Shown: piece after piece, positions 1 to 19,320 of the stretch
Numbering within the stretch: the first letter of the stretch is position 1
How the letters are laid out: each line of letters begins with the position of its first letter
Assembly (NCBI RefSeq): GCF_020283565.1
Contig: NC_060064.1
Coordinates: forward strand, 24,572,337-24,636,336
Source of the DNA: Trifolium pratense
Taxonomy: Eukaryota > Streptophyta > Magnoliopsida > Fabales > Fabaceae
DNA: 64,000 nucleotides
Direction: 5' to 3'
Made by a program: the position numbers and the translations under genes
The notes under the pieces: generated by a model
The model's database searches: none
What the model saw: the letters and a program-made list of their open reading frames with translations, nothing else
What the model was told of the DNA's origin: nothing

Positions 1-3154
<3,154 letters not shown>

Positions 3155-3283
3155 GTTGTTTTTGCTTCTGCTTTCAGCTGTGTTTTTCTGACAATTAATC
3201 AAGCTTATATGTATTACATTTCATTGTAGTTAAGGTATATGCTTTTTGTTTTTGTCTGTGTATCATATAGTAATCATCTGGTT

Positions 3284-3425
3284 CTCAGAAGAAGGGACCT
3301 CGGTAATCCAGAGTTCGGCTGCGAAGTAAGTAAAGTCTGGCAAAAAATTGTCCCATCAGGAATCAAACTTAGGTTCTCCCAACCAATTTGTCTAAAGATG
3401 AGCTTATTAATCATTTGAGTCCAAT
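3284..3425 (-). repeat. tRNA-derived SINE, minus orientation
   Basis: Member of a family seen several times here. On the plus strand it contains gagttcggctgcgaagtaagtaaagtctgg and then a reversed B box (aggaatcaaacttaggttctcc) and a reversed A box near agcttattaatcatttgagt. Relatives lie at 3468-3590, 11990-12080 and 48795-48970. It lies 130 bp upstream of the first glucosidase start codon. Confidence 0.6.
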
Positions 3426-3467
3426 GTCTTGGTTAAGAGCATTCTTTTAAGTTTTAATCCTTTGGAA

Positions 3468-3590
3468 CTGGCCTCAAGTCTGGACAAAAATTGTTACATC
3501 AGGAATCAAACTCAGATTCTCCCGGACGATTCGTCTTAGGATGAGCTCATTAACCAGTAATGTCTTCGTTAAGAGCATATTTACTTTATT
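3468..3590 (-). repeat. Second, truncated SINE copy of the same family
   Basis: Repeats the aagtctgg(a)caaaaattgtt, aggaatcaaactcagattctcc and gatgagctcattaacc blocks of the preceding element with several differences. The two copies lie in tandem within 350 bp. Confidence 0.55.
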
Positions 3591-4072
3591 CAAGAGCTTA
3601 ATTACTTTACGTGTAAGGTATAGTTGATGGTATGTGTTGGTTTCTGACCCAAACATTATCAAAAGACAAAACATTCTCAATAGATTCATAATCTTAAAGT
3701 AGATTGTGACAAGGTTTAAGTTAATTTCCACACATAAAGAAGAGTTTTGAAGCATCATTAAATTTAATCAAGTATTCCTTTAGAAAGCAAAAGTTTAAGC
3801 ATAAAGTAATCAAAGGAAAATTTATTTAGCATTTGTGTGTTTTCAATCCCTTTTTATGACCAAAATTGAACCACGATAAACATATATGGTGGTTCGTTGA
3901 GGCGGTTCTAGTGGAAATGAAGGGCCGGATCAAGGATCAAACGGCGCAAATCAGGGACAAAATGACCATAGACGTTTGGCCAGCTCATTTGGTTTGAACC
4001 TTGTGCTCAACAAAATTTGATTTATTTTTACAAGCATTAATGTGTTAATTTTTTACAACCTGGAATTTTCAA

Positions 4073-4320
4073 CAGGTACTAGATTCCTTGCATGATGACT
4101 ATAAAATTTTCCAATTCATATACATGAAAATGGTAAGACAATTTTCCATCTTTTCAAAATGATCTTCACAATATATCTCTATTTGTATGAAAGTAAGTCT
4201 TTGAGTTTTGTAGGCCACAAAACACTTCGTAATTCTATCATTGAAAGATTGGTCTAGAGTGAGAAGTACTTGCAAAAATACATTGGGACCATATATAGAT
4301 AATGCACTAAGTTAAATGTA
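4073..4320 (+). pseudogene. Relic of beta-glucosidase exons 11 and 12
   Basis: 4073-4131 aligns with exon 11 of the complete glucosidase (agattccttgcatgatgact, then aattttccaattcatataca, then gaaaatg before a GT donor). 4213-4305 aligns with exon 12 (ttggtctagagtgagaagta, tacattgggacc, aatgcactaag). The intron between them also matches, including gtaagtctttgagttttg. The nucleophile motif QENG is replaced by MKM and there are in-frame stops in exon 12, so it is dead. It is on the plus strand, like the intact gene at 12637, and shows that a third copy once stood between the divergent pair. Flanking exons are not found. Confidence 0.75.
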
Positions 4321-4498
4321 TTAAGTGTTATATGTGTTCTGGTTGATTGTCCAACCCCACATCGTTCAGTTTTTAAAATAAAGGAGGTTAAAAAATTAGT
4401 TATTAGAAAAGTCTCTCATCGTTTAGAGTGGTGAAGCAAAGAGAAAACTAAAACTATATATTGGACCTAAGTTCTTTGTTTTTAGATGCACTGGTCAA

Positions 4499-6237
4499 CA
4501 GTGGCGTCCCTGAGTTTTCGGGGGCTCTGTGCGAAATATGAAAGTGGGCCTTTAATAAAAAAAAAAACATAACTTTTTTTTATAAAAAAATCATCATCGA
4601 TTTAAATTGCAAATAACATAAAATTATAATCATTCTTGTAATAACATAAAAAAGATCCATAGTCTAACAATAACAACAAAATACATTATAGTTACTTTGC
4701 TTATAAAAAAAATTCTCTTGCTACTTAAATCGACTCATTCTTGCTGCATTTTTTGAAGCAAATTCATCAATCAAGTCTTCATATTGTATGTCATCCAAGA
4801 GATTATTCTCAATTGCTATCAATGCTAAGCCGTTAAGTCTTTCTTGTAACATGGTAGACCGCAAGTAAGACTTCAACAACTTCAATTTTGAAAAGCTTCT
4901 TTCTGCAGAGGCAACTGTAACAGGAATAGTTAATAAAATTCTATATGCAATAATTGTATTAGGAAAACAATTCATGCCTTTCAAAAAATTTAATATATCA
5001 ATAGGCCCCATCTTTCCTCCAGGCAACATATTTCTTAGTAACCTTAACTCCACACATAGTTCTTTCCCAACAACATCAAACTGCTCATTATGTTTCAACC
5101 TTTCCTCTAAATTACTACAACAAGAGTTCAAAGTTGCATCATCCAACAATTGTAAATTTTGAGAACTAAACAAGAAACCAAAAATACTTTCATATTGTTG
5201 GTATTGCTCAAACCTCGTTTTAAGAGATACAACAGCTTGATCAACAAGGTAAAGAAAATAATTAACCCTAAAAGATTCCTCTTCAGATAGCTCAACTGAC
5301 GCGGTACTCAAATTCTCATCAAATTGTCTTTTTCTTTGAATTTTACGCTTTTGAGAAAATACTGGATCAATGTTCAATTCAAGAGCAATTTCCGTAGCAT
5401 AATTCAAGGCATTTTTAAAACCAGTTTCTCTATATTCCTCAAAAAATGAAATCAACCCCTTTATTTGTGTTTAGTCTGTGATCGATCCATGGAATTTGTG
5501 TTTAATTTCTAATTAGGGTACGTACTATTTTTTGATCCAATTTATACCAAAATTTTATACTTTGTGTTCTAATTAAAAGCCTTATACTGCATAAATAACT
5601 ACAGTCTACCGTCTACGGCTATTGGTGATTATATGGGAACACTATTGGTATCATTACTAAAATAGCAAAATTAACTTTAGGAGAAAAAGAATGATGGGAA
5701 TTGGGAATTGGGAAGCACAATTAAAATAGCAAAATTGTGATTTTACATTGCAAATTTTACAAACCCTAACTTGTAAAATTTAGTTTTTACCTTTGAGAAT
5801 AGAAGGAAGGAGGTTAAGTGGTTAACCGACGCCTGGTGATGGTGGCAGGAGGCAGGTCAACGCCGGCCTGGTGGTGAATTAATGGAGGCAGGTGCAGTGC
5901 AGGTCGTAGGTTTTCTGAAAGAAGCAGAAACGCAAAACGCAAAAACGCAAAACGCAGGCTTCTTTGCTGCTTTTTTTTTTCGTTAGGAAAACTTTGTTTT
6001 TTTTTTTTGACGCATTACATTAGGAAAACATTGTTGGGCTGCTTCTTTGCTGCTTTTTTTTTTCGTTAGGAAAACATTGTTGGGCTGGGCCTTTACAACA
6101 TTTTCTAACATACATAATTAATTTTGACACCCCCTAACTTACTAATACTACTACCCTATAAAATTTTTTTTGAGGCCCTCGATTTTAAGAGACCTTGTGC
6201 CACGGCCCATGTCGCACATGGGCCTAGGCCGCCCCTG
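4499..6237 (-). mobile_element. hAT-superfamily DNA transposon with 8-bp target duplication
   Basis: The left end reads CAGTGGCGTCC and the right end, reverse-complemented, reads CAGGGGCGGCC, an imperfect 11-bp terminal inverted repeat of hAT type. It is bracketed by a perfect 8-bp direct repeat ctggtcaa at 4491-4498 and 6238-6245. The 1739-bp element keeps only the 3' end of a transposase gene (4721-5455, minus strand), so it is an internally deleted, non-autonomous copy. Near the right end a block (tgctttttttttttcgttaggaaaa) is locally duplicated at about 5965-6000 and 6048-6080. Confidence 0.9.
4721..5455 (-). pseudogene. hAT transposase C-terminal fragment (zinc finger MYM-type 1-like)
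   Basis: An open frame of 244 codons covering the C-terminal part of a hAT transposase. The signature is the dimerisation domain at residues about 165-225 (TIPVTVASAERSFSKLKLLK, then LRSTM and RLNGLA). The N-terminal DNA-binding and most catalytic parts of the family (usually 600-800 aa) are absent, and the frame begins mid-protein at an internal Met. The coding DNA is contained in the TIR-bounded element 4499-6237 and is read from its right end. It cannot act alone. The dimerisation region is undamaged, so it could in principle still be translated. Confidence 0.85.
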
Positions 6238-6245
6238 CTGGTCAA

Positions 6246-7338
6246 TAACACTTTAAGCTTATATCTGATTTTTTGTTTTTCTCTTATACTCTTTTATTAG
6301 AGTGTTGTACTCTTTTATTAAAGTGTTGTGAGATAAAATTAGATATTTGCTTTGGAGAGTGTGAGTGTACTTTCGGCGTTTCCACCTTATATTCTTGTGT
6401 TGTGATTGTGTTTTTTTATTTTCTCTCTATCTCTTAGATTTCCCAACAATATGTATGATAACATTCACACATGTTCACTTTATTTTAAAACAGAAAAATG
6501 CTAACCAGCATTCTGAAGCACGTTTTAAAAAATTTAAATAATAAGTTTTTATAAACATGTGTGGATTCAATATATTGAAAATAGTTTTTTCAAATGGTAT
6601 CTTAAAAGGGTCAGGATCTGTTGACATCAGGTATCAAAGTAAAGTTTGACATCAAATCTTATCCTTCATTCTTTTTAATCCAAAAGCCTATATTTTTCAT
6701 TTAAAACATGGGATTAATTAATTTTGGTAAGTAATTATTGCCATAAAATCCAAATCGGTTAGTACTCAACCCATGTTCTCTGTCCTTCAACCTATATGGG
6801 GAATTTTTTTTTTTTTTCTTCTTTCTCGCAAGGAATTGGAAATTGTAATATCCATAGAATATGATGGTGATCAAATAGAAAGCAAAACAATGTTATTCCA
6901 TGATCGAATAGAAAGACATTCTTCTCATTTTGTTTGTCACGTAAAGCAAACTGAAGCTTACAATATTAAAAAATAGAGAAAAAAAACATATAATTGTCAA
7001 ATAGAAACACATATAATTGTCAAGTCACAATAATTGATATATAAACTGAAGCTTTTATTGTTAAAAAAAAAAAAAAAATACTGAAGCTTACAATGTCGAG
7101 AAAGCAAGAGAGAGAGAGAGAGAATGTTTCGAAAAATATCAAAATGAACAAAAAGGAAATAAATCATATGTATTAAATCGCAAAAATTAATAGATGAATG
7201 AATAAATATAAGCCTTTGGATTAAAACAAATGAAGGGACAAGATTTGATGTTAAAGTTTGTTTTGACACTCCGTGTCAAGTGATATATAGCCTTCGCCTT
7301 ATTAAATAGACTCCTTAAAATAAAGTAGGTTTAAAGTA
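6246..7338. other. Intergenic, no gene seen
   Basis: AT-rich DNA with a 22-bp tandem duplication (tactcttttattagagtgttg twice) at about 6289-6332, a GA microsatellite near 7108-7126 and short poly-A/T runs. Open frames here are low-complexity. Confidence 0.6.
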
Positions 7339-8415
7339 GGTTTAATTGCACATTTGGTCCTTTATCTTTAATTTAGGTTTTAAGTTGGTCCTTTATCTTT
7401 TAAAAGTTTTAAATTGGTACCTTATTTTTTCTTCCGTTTACTAAGTTACTCCCTCCCGTTAATTTTTTTACTAACGCCGTTAGATATCGACACGTGGCAA
7501 ACGGAAAACACACGTGAACAACCACATGGGATGACTTAACTAGTCACGTGCCACATCAATTTCTTTTAATTTCACATCCAAAATTTCATCATTTTCATCA
7601 AAAATTTCAAAAATTCACAAACCTTCGTAAAGCTTAAAAAATTCATAAAGCTCCAAAAGCTTCAGAAGCTGAAATCCATTGAAAAAAGCAAGGAAATCCA
7701 TCAAGAAACACCTAGTTCAAAGTTCATAGTGCTTAAGAAAATGCTTGAATCGGTTAGAACGTTTCATAGCTCAAATCAGGTAGGTTTCACTTGATTCATG
7801 ATCTAAATGATGTTTTAAAGTTTTTCCACTGATTAATTTTGCTTGGTTATGGTTGAATCGTGTTTTGCGATTTTTTATGTTCTTGAAACTTTTTCTTCGA
7901 AATTTAAAATCTAAGCTTCCACTAAGAAATCTAAGTTCGGATTCATAATCAGTGCGAAATTTCAAGTGAAATGACATATTCATTTATCAATTTTAAGGTC
8001 CGAAAGTGACTCCGGTGGTGTCGCCACTGCGCCGGAATCACCTCCGGCCAAACCAGTTTTTTTCCGACAGCAGGAGGAGAAAGAAGAGCTGAGGTGGTCG
8101 GCTCAGCGCACCGCGCACCCCAGGCCTTCTCCACACGCCGCCCTCTTTATTTTTACCTTTTATTTTTAATTTTAATTTTAAAATTAAAAGAAATTGATGT
8201 GACACATGACTAGATAAGTCGTCCTATGTGGCTGTCCACGTGTGTTTTCCGTTTGTCATGTGTCGAAATCTAACAGTGTTAGTCAAAAAATTGATGAATG
8301 GGACTAACTTAGTAAACGGAAGAAAATATAAGGGACCAATTTAAAACTTTTAAAAAAATAAGAGACTAACTTAAAACCTAAAATAAAGATAAATGACCAA
8401 ATATACAATTAAAGT
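7339..8415. mobile_element. Mutator-like element with about 220-bp terminal inverted repeats
   Basis: The left arm (from about 7339, tttaattgcacatttggtcc) and right arm (ending about 8415, ggtcatttatctttat when reversed) are inverted copies. They share the blocks aaaacttttaaa, cggaagaaa, acacgtg and aaattgatgtgacacatgac. The long arms fit the long-TIR MULE type, but a clean 9-bp duplication is not visible. The interior (about 7570-8150) has no transposase. It contains a GC-rich stretch at 7995-8140 that looks like foreign 5' gene sequence. Confidence 0.7.
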
Positions 8416-8651
8416 CAATAAAATACTATCAATATTTCATAATGTTCTCATCTGGACTAAAGTTCATATCATCACTCGAGGGATCAATATACATTGAGGT
8501 CCAATGTGACTTATTCCGTAACAACTCCAAGATTAGCATCATTCAAGCAGGAATAATAAATGGGAATAAGAGCAAGATGGGTCTTAGCCATGGCGCAACA
8601 AAGAACAACACAAAGACGAATATACAAAGCCAAGTCATCAATCTCATTACA

Positions 8652-9314
8652 TGTTGTGAATTCTTTGATAATCACACCAATAATTTTGATGTGTGGAGCA
8701 AATCGAATAAGCAATCAAAACGTGGAAATAGCAATAATAATCACGAACAAAAGATAAGTAATAAAACTATAAAGAACACGAAGCAATTGTTTACCCAGTT
8801 CAGTCAAAACCGACCTACTCTAGGGGAGAGAGCCACCCTCCGTTCCACTATCAATGAAAAGCTTGATTACAACGAGATTCAATACAAAAGAGTTGCAAGA
8901 ATTAGACTTCAACCCTAATTCTACCCTTTTCCCAAATCTCTTCCCGTGACCAAGAGATTTCAATGATAAGTGATTACAAGATGAAAGAATCAACACCCAA
9001 AACCTAGAGATGAACCAAGAGTAACCCTCTTAACCCTAGCCGCCGTTTTGGTGAAAGAAACCCTCAAAACTTGTTATGAAAAACAGAAAACGTGACCCTT
9101 TAAATACCCTGCATCGATTTTCGCCTGAGGCACCAGAATTTTCGTCTGGGGCGAAAATTTTCGCCTGAGGCACCAGTGTTTTCGCCTGGGGCGAAAAGAA
9201 GACAGAGAGCTCCCTTTTTCCTGCTTCAAATTTCGCCGGGGGCACAGGTTTTTCGCCCGGGGCGAAAAACAACAGATTAGTGTTTTTTCCACGTTTTCAA
9301 GGCAATTCCCAACA
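8652..9314 (-). repeat. 3' LTR of the gag-only element
   Basis: 663 bp, nearly identical to 10802-11464. At 9115-9270 it carries a run of variants of ttcgcctggggcgaaaa, a GC-rich imperfect palindromic word repeated about six times, just downstream of tttaaatac on the plus strand. Confidence 0.92.
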
Positions 9315-9781
9315 ATCTCCACCTTGCCTTTAAAACGATGGTGATGCCAACTTCCCATCAACCACCGTGCTGCTCTCTCCACTTGTTTACACCATACCCT
9401 CTTCGGCCCCCGGAGTCTACCTCTCCGTACTCCCGAAAAATGCTTGCCTCCAATTGCCCTTGGATTTTTAGGACAATACACAAGCTAAACCATACCCTCT
9501 TCAAACCCCGGATTGTAGCTTTCCGTACTCTTGAAGATATGCTTGCCTCCAACCAACCTTGGAATTTTTAGGTGGTTTCACAAGCTGCAACCTCAAACTC
9601 TCCTTGTGTCCAACTACCTCTAGCAGTCTAGCAAGTTACCAAGCTTGATCACCGTTGCTTCCACACAAGGTCTCCATAGCCATACCACTTTGGTATACCT
9701 CCACCTCAAACCGAGATTCCTCCACCAAAGCCTTAAACCGGTATATCCACTATGTCTTCCACCTTGTAACTGAGTATTCTT

Positions 9782-9906
9782 ACCACCGCCTCTCCAGGCT
9801 GATGTTGAGTATTATTCCACCGCCTCTCCAGGCCGATGTTGAGTATTATTACCACCGCCTCTCCAGGCCGATGTTGAGTATTATTACCACCGCCTCTCCA
9901 GGCTGA
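9782..9906. repeat. 35-bp minisatellite, about 3.5 copies
   Basis: Unit ccaccgcctctccaggccga followed by tgttgagtattatta, repeated head to tail between the gag stop codon and the 3' LTR of the retroelement. Copies differ by only one or two bases. Confidence 0.85.
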
Positions 9907-9923
9907 TCAGCAAGCTATGAGTG

Positions 9924-10757
9924 TCAACTGGTGACTATGAGTGCTCCCGCACTCTCATAGCCTTCCTCCTCATCAACGGCAACATGAGCTGACGAACTAC
10001 CACTGCCCCTTCTCTGAGGACAGTCCTTCTTGAAGTGACCCGGATCCTGAAAATAGAAACATCTGAACCTGCCACCATTATCACCTTTTGGCCTAGACTT
10101 TGACCCATATTTCTTCCCCTTTCCTCTACCGTCGTTCTCACTTCTATCCCTCATCACATTTAACCCTTCCGCACTATCATCAACCCTCAAGTCTCTCAAC
10201 TTTGTCAACTCCTTGGTCCTCAAAGCCGATTGAACTTCATCCAATGTGATAGTACCTTCTTTGCCATAAAGCAACACATCCTTGAGATTTTCAAGTGATT
10301 TGGGTAAAGCACACAACAAATGAAAGGCCTTGTCCTCGTCTTCCAAATTCACGTCAATGTTCGCCAAGTCGTCAATGATCTTGTTGAACTCTGAAAGTTG
10401 CTCCACCACAGGCTTGTTCTCCACCATTCGAAAGAAAAACAACCGTTCTTTCAAACACTGCTTATGTGCCAAAGACTTCGTCATATACAACGCATCCAGC
10501 TTGGTCCACATAGCCGCCGCAGTTTTTTCTTTAGCTACTTCCCTCAACACATTATCCGCGAGGCACAAGATAATGACACTCAAAGCCTTATCATTCATCT
10601 CGCTCTTTTCTGCGTTCGAGAGAGTATTTGGCATATTCGATATGCCCAACAATGCTTCAACACACTTTTGTTGTGTTAATATTGCCCGTACATTCACCTT
10701 CCACAAACCGAAGTCATTTTTACCGGTGAACTTCTCAATCTCCCACTTAGAACCCAT
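9924..10757 (-). CDS. Copia-type gag polyprotein of a non-autonomous retroelement
   Basis: Open frame of about 277 codons from the ATG at 10757, chosen because it follows the primer-binding site and begins MGSKWEIEKFTGKNDFGLWK, the usual Copia gag opening. The frame is technically open into the LTR. The central part (LSEFNKIIDDLANIDVNLED, then LLCALPKSLENLKDVLLYG) is the UBN2-type gag core. A basic linker rich in Gly, Lys and Arg precedes a CCHC zinc knuckle. The knuckle reads CFYFQDPGHFKKDC, so its second cysteine is replaced by Phe and zinc or RNA binding is probably impaired. No pol domains follow. A normal role would be packaging element RNA, with mobility depending on an autonomous relative's enzymes. 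Confidence 0.85.
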   Translation of the reverse strand: MGSKWEIEKFTGKNDFGLWKVNVRAILTQQKCVEALLGISNMPNTLSNAEKSEMNDKALSVIILCLADNVLREVAKEKTAAAMWTKLDALYMTKSLAHKQCLKERLFFFRMVENKPVVEQLSEFNKIIDDLANIDVNLEDEDKAFHLLCALPKSLENLKDVLLYGKEGTITLDEVQSALRTKELTKLRDLRVDDSAEGLNVMRDRSENDGRGKGKKYGSKSRPKGDNGGRFRCFYFQDPGHFKKDCPQRRGSGSSSAHVAVDEEEGYESAGALIVTS

Positions 10758-10782
10758 GATACTTAATTCGTTTGATCCTTTG

Positions 10783-10799
10783 CCCCACGGTGGGCGCCA
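10783..10799 (-). other. Primer-binding site of the gag-only element
   Basis: Read on the minus strand, TGGCGCCCACCGTGGGG begins two bases after the LTR end. It starts with the TGG expected to pair with the CCA end of a tRNA. Confidence 0.75.
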
Positions 10800-10801
10800 A
10801 T

Positions 10802-11464
10802 TGTTGTGAATTCTTTGATAATCACACCAATAATCTTGATGTGTGGAGCAAATCGAATAAGCAATCAAAACGTGGAAATAGCAATAATAATCACGAACAA
10901 AAGATAAGTAATAAAACTGTAAAGAACACGAAGCAATTGTTTACCCAGTTCAGTCAAAACCGACCTACTCTGGGGAAGAGAGCCACCCTCCGTTCCACTA
11001 TCAATGAAAAGCTTGATTACAACGAGATTCAATACAAAAGAGTTGCAAGAATTAGACTTCAACCCTAATTCTACCCTTTTCCCAAATCTCTTCCCGTGAC
11101 CAAGAGATTTCAATGATAAGTGATTACAAGATGAAAGAATCAACACCCAAAACCTAGAGATGAACCAAGAGTAACCCTCTTAACCCTAGCCGCCGTTTTG
11201 GTGAAAGAAACCCTCAAAACTTGTTATGAAAAACAGAAAACGTGACCCTTTAAATACCCTGCATCGATTTTCGCCCGAGGCACTAGAATTTTCGCCTGGG
11301 GCGAAAATTTTCGCCTGAGGCACCAGTGTTTTCGGCTGGGGCGAAAAGAAGACAGAGAGCTCCCTTTTTCCTGCTTCAAATTTCGCCCGGGGCACAAGTT
11401 TTTCGCCCGGGGCGAAAAACAGCATATTAGTGTTTTTTCCACGTTTTCAAGGCAATTCCCAACA
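10802..11464 (-). repeat. 5' LTR of the gag-only element
   Basis: 663 bp, TG...CA, followed on the plus strand by the ttaca target duplication. It contains the same ttcgcc(t/c)ggggc word array (11275-11415) as the other LTR, with a few substitutions. Confidence 0.92.
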
Positions 11465-11569
11465 TTACATAATGAAGAATATTAAGGACTATGATCAGGT
11501 AGACAAGGCAATTGAAGCTATTAATACATCTCAAAAAAACGTGATTTTATTGTGATGCCTCCCATGGCT

Positions 11570-12178
11570 GGTTGGGTGAAACCAAATTCATATGGTTCCT
11601 GTTATGGTTGGGAGGATTTACAAAGCACATTGGGTATGGCACAACTTATGTAGTCCTGGAGTTTTGGAAGACCTTAGACAGGCTAGAAGGTTGAATTTTA
11701 ACAAGGTAGAATATTGTGTGTTGATTCTATGGTTGTTGTAAAGCATATCACCTCTAAAGAGAAGAGTAGTCCTGCCGGAAGATATCATGTTGAGCATATT
11801 AGAACTTAGAAGGCTTATGAATGTAGAGTGGGAAGTTGTGGTTCGTCACTCTTATCGTGAACCTAACTATTGTGCAGATGTATTGGCAAATCATGGGTGT
11901 TTAATGGAGTATCAGCATGGGATGATTTTTTTGAATCATGCCCAATGAATTTTAGTCTTTTTTATTTTGTTTATAACCCTCTTGTTCCTAGAAAAAATGG
12001 TCTTAGTAGTCAAGAGTTCGGTCGCAAGGTAAGTAAAGTCTGGCCAAAAAATTGTTCCACCCGGATTCTCCCAAAATCCATCCTTTTTTGATGTAATGAG
12101 AATTTTCACCCCTCATTCTCTTTGTAGTTTGTCTTTTCCCTTGGGTTTAGGCCCCCTATGTTATCAACAAAAAAAAAT
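11570..12178 (+). pseudogene. LINE 3' end with RNase H-like remnant and poly-A
   Basis: Around 11830-11890 the frame VVVRHSYREPNYCADVLANH is the C-terminal motif of the RNase H-like domain found at the end of plant LINE proteins. A typical LINE tail follows (FFESCPMNFS) and a 3' UTR ending in a poly-A run at 12167-12176. Upstream there are multiple stops. A truncated SINE piece (about 11990-12080) interrupts the tail. Confidence 0.7.
11990..12080 (-). repeat. Truncated SINE nested in the LINE tail
   Basis: Carries gagttcggtcgcaaggtaag, taaagtctggcc and aaaaattgttccaccc, the family blocks seen at 3284 and 48795, then breaks off at the B box (ggattctccc). Confidence 0.5.
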
Positions 12179-12636
12179 ATCTAGTGTTAAAAAGTCTCAT
12201 ATCAATTAGAAAATGACCTGAAAGATATGTTTATAATAAGAAGAAATTAATCCTCATCTTATAAACTAATTTTATAGAATTGAGTTAGGTTAACTTTCAA
12301 TTTTATATTAAAATAAGTCCTCTGCACATGTAACGACACACTAATTGAGACCATAATAAGTTAATAGAATAAAAGTCAAAGTGAACATTGAACACTTTTG
12401 GTTAATCAACACGTAGTAATACACGTTACATGTTTATTTAGTAGTGTTTGTAGTGGAATCATGACATGTATATACCCCCAAAGCAGATCTGAAGAAAATA
12501 AATTAATTAAGTAGTAGTTCATCTCATATTAAAATTAGATTCACACACAAAACAAAATCGTAGACGTTAACTACAAAGAAATGCAATAAATATAAGTTTG
12601 ATTAATTAATATTCTGAAAAATTCAGCAGAAACAAT

Positions 12637-17616
<4,980 letters not shown>

Positions 17617-19320
17617 TCTCTAGTTTGGGTTCAGATTTTGCTACTTTGTGCTACCACGTGAATGAATAAAATTAGGAGATAGTGTATGATGTCAAATAGG
17701 AAACATAGTTGATTTTTATAACAATGTGACATTATGTATCTGTACTATTATATGATGATAGTAGATTAGAGAGGATGATGTCTCAGTTTAAGGTATGAAA
17801 GATCTTAGAATGCGGACATTTATAAAAGTATTTATATTTACCTTCTTTCAGAAATACTAACGGAGACTCAAACTCGAGATCTCTCATTTTACCATTAACT
17901 CAAACTTTTTGAGTTAAGATATAAGATTAGATAAATAGTATAGTAAATTTATTCTTGCATGCGTTGAAATTCCTATATATACTAATAATGTGTGACAAAA
18001 TGATTTTTTTTGTCACATTCTAACTGTGCATATATAATATAACCGTTCATAAGAATTTGATTCTTAATGCTTTCACCTTGATGTGGTCATTCAAGTTGTT
18101 GACTTGAATCCCTCAACAATATGAAATCAAGATATGACATGCTACTTAATCTTTGTTGCCAATTTAACAACATTTGAAGAATATTCATTTCCCTGATCGA
18201 TTATCCCAAAAGCTTAAGTTGTTAGGATAGGGACACATCAATGATTTTATATTATTTCTAACACAAAATACTACCCACATGGCATTATATTGATCAATCC
18301 ATAAGATCAATAATACATTACCGTAATCATGAATAGTTCACAACAAAGAATATCAAGGCATAAGTTTGATGCAGACATTAAAGTTGTAAATTCAAGCTAT
18401 AATCCAACAGATCATCACAACAAACAATCTTTTAAGTGCCAGCTTGGCCTCCAACATTATATCACCAAAACAAATCCTTTTTTTTTATTCACTAATTAAA
18501 TATTAGGGTGTTATGATATTAGGGCCGTCCCAAACAGTTTAAAGACCTATTCAAATATAAAAAATGAACCTTAATATATAAAAAATAGTAAAAAAAAACT
18601 CGAGAGTTATCTTTTATTTAAATTGTAAATAACAATACTAACTTGTAAATAATATCAATAGAATAAAAGAGTCGTATATTCCAATATAAGAAATGTTTTT
18701 TTTTTTAAGCAAGAAATGTTAAGTATAAATTAATTTGCAAATTTGACGCAAGGATTAAAATGGCTTAATGGTGGGTGTGTAAATGGTTCTACGTTTTTTA
18801 CCGCATCAACGTTTCTACTTGTAATGGGATTCCTATATTTTGCGGAAAAAAATTATTGGTATTAATTTAATTTAATGACTAAAATTAAAATTATCTGAAA
18901 AATGAGAATGTTGGGAATGGAAACAAGCACATTGTGCACAAACATCATATTCAACCACATGGCCGTTGATAAAAATTTGATATTTAAGTGCTTAGAGAAG
19001 AAAAGTTATGAAAAACTACTAACCAAGTAAAAGGATAAATAAACGATTGGATTCAAGTGCTTACATATATGAGTTGAAAAGAAAGTAGCAAATAAAAGGG
19101 GAAAGGCATAAATGAAAAGGTGGTGGAGTAGAAAACGCCACATTCCACAAGGAAATGGTAAGATCAAATGTAGAATCACCATAAGAGTAAGAGCCTCTTG
19201 AGAATATTCAAGTTTGGTTCGAAGTTAGGTTTCTAACCATCATGTAGGATTGGTCCTCATCAATGGCCATTCACATTAGGTCTATCAAATTTTCCGGTTG
19301 AGTTTACTATAGACTTTTAA
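17617..19320. other. Intergenic; start of F-box duplication unit A
   Basis: 3' flank of the glucosidase, then from about 18050 the left edge of the segment repeated at 26520. Shared blocks include gctttcaccttgatgtgg, atctttgttgccaatttaac and cattaccgtaatcatgaatag. No gene seen. Confidence 0.6.

Larger units (their letters stand above)
8652..11464 (-). mobile_element. Gag-only LTR retrotransposon (TR-GAG type, Copia-derived)
   Basis: Complete element of 2813 bp bounded by a perfect 5-bp duplication ttaca (8647-8651 and 11465-11469). Two 663-bp LTRs (8652-9314 and 10802-11464) begin TG and end CA. In transcription order (minus strand) they are followed by a tRNA primer site starting TGGCGCC (10799-10783), one gag frame (10757-9924), a 35-bp minisatellite, and a purine-rich tract (aaaggcaaggtggaga) abutting the 3' LTR. 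No protease, integrase, reverse transcriptase or RNase H remains. The two LTRs differ at roughly a dozen positions by eye, so insertion was fairly recent. Confidence 0.93.

Noticed and set aside
3155..12636. Bidirectional promoter shared by the two divergent glucosidases
   Set aside because: They are 9.5 kb apart with four transposons and a pseudogene copy between them, and each gene has its own immediate upstream region.
18520..18720. hAT element beginning ttagggccgtccc
   Set aside because: Only one end resembles a terminal repeat; no matching right end or target duplication was found.
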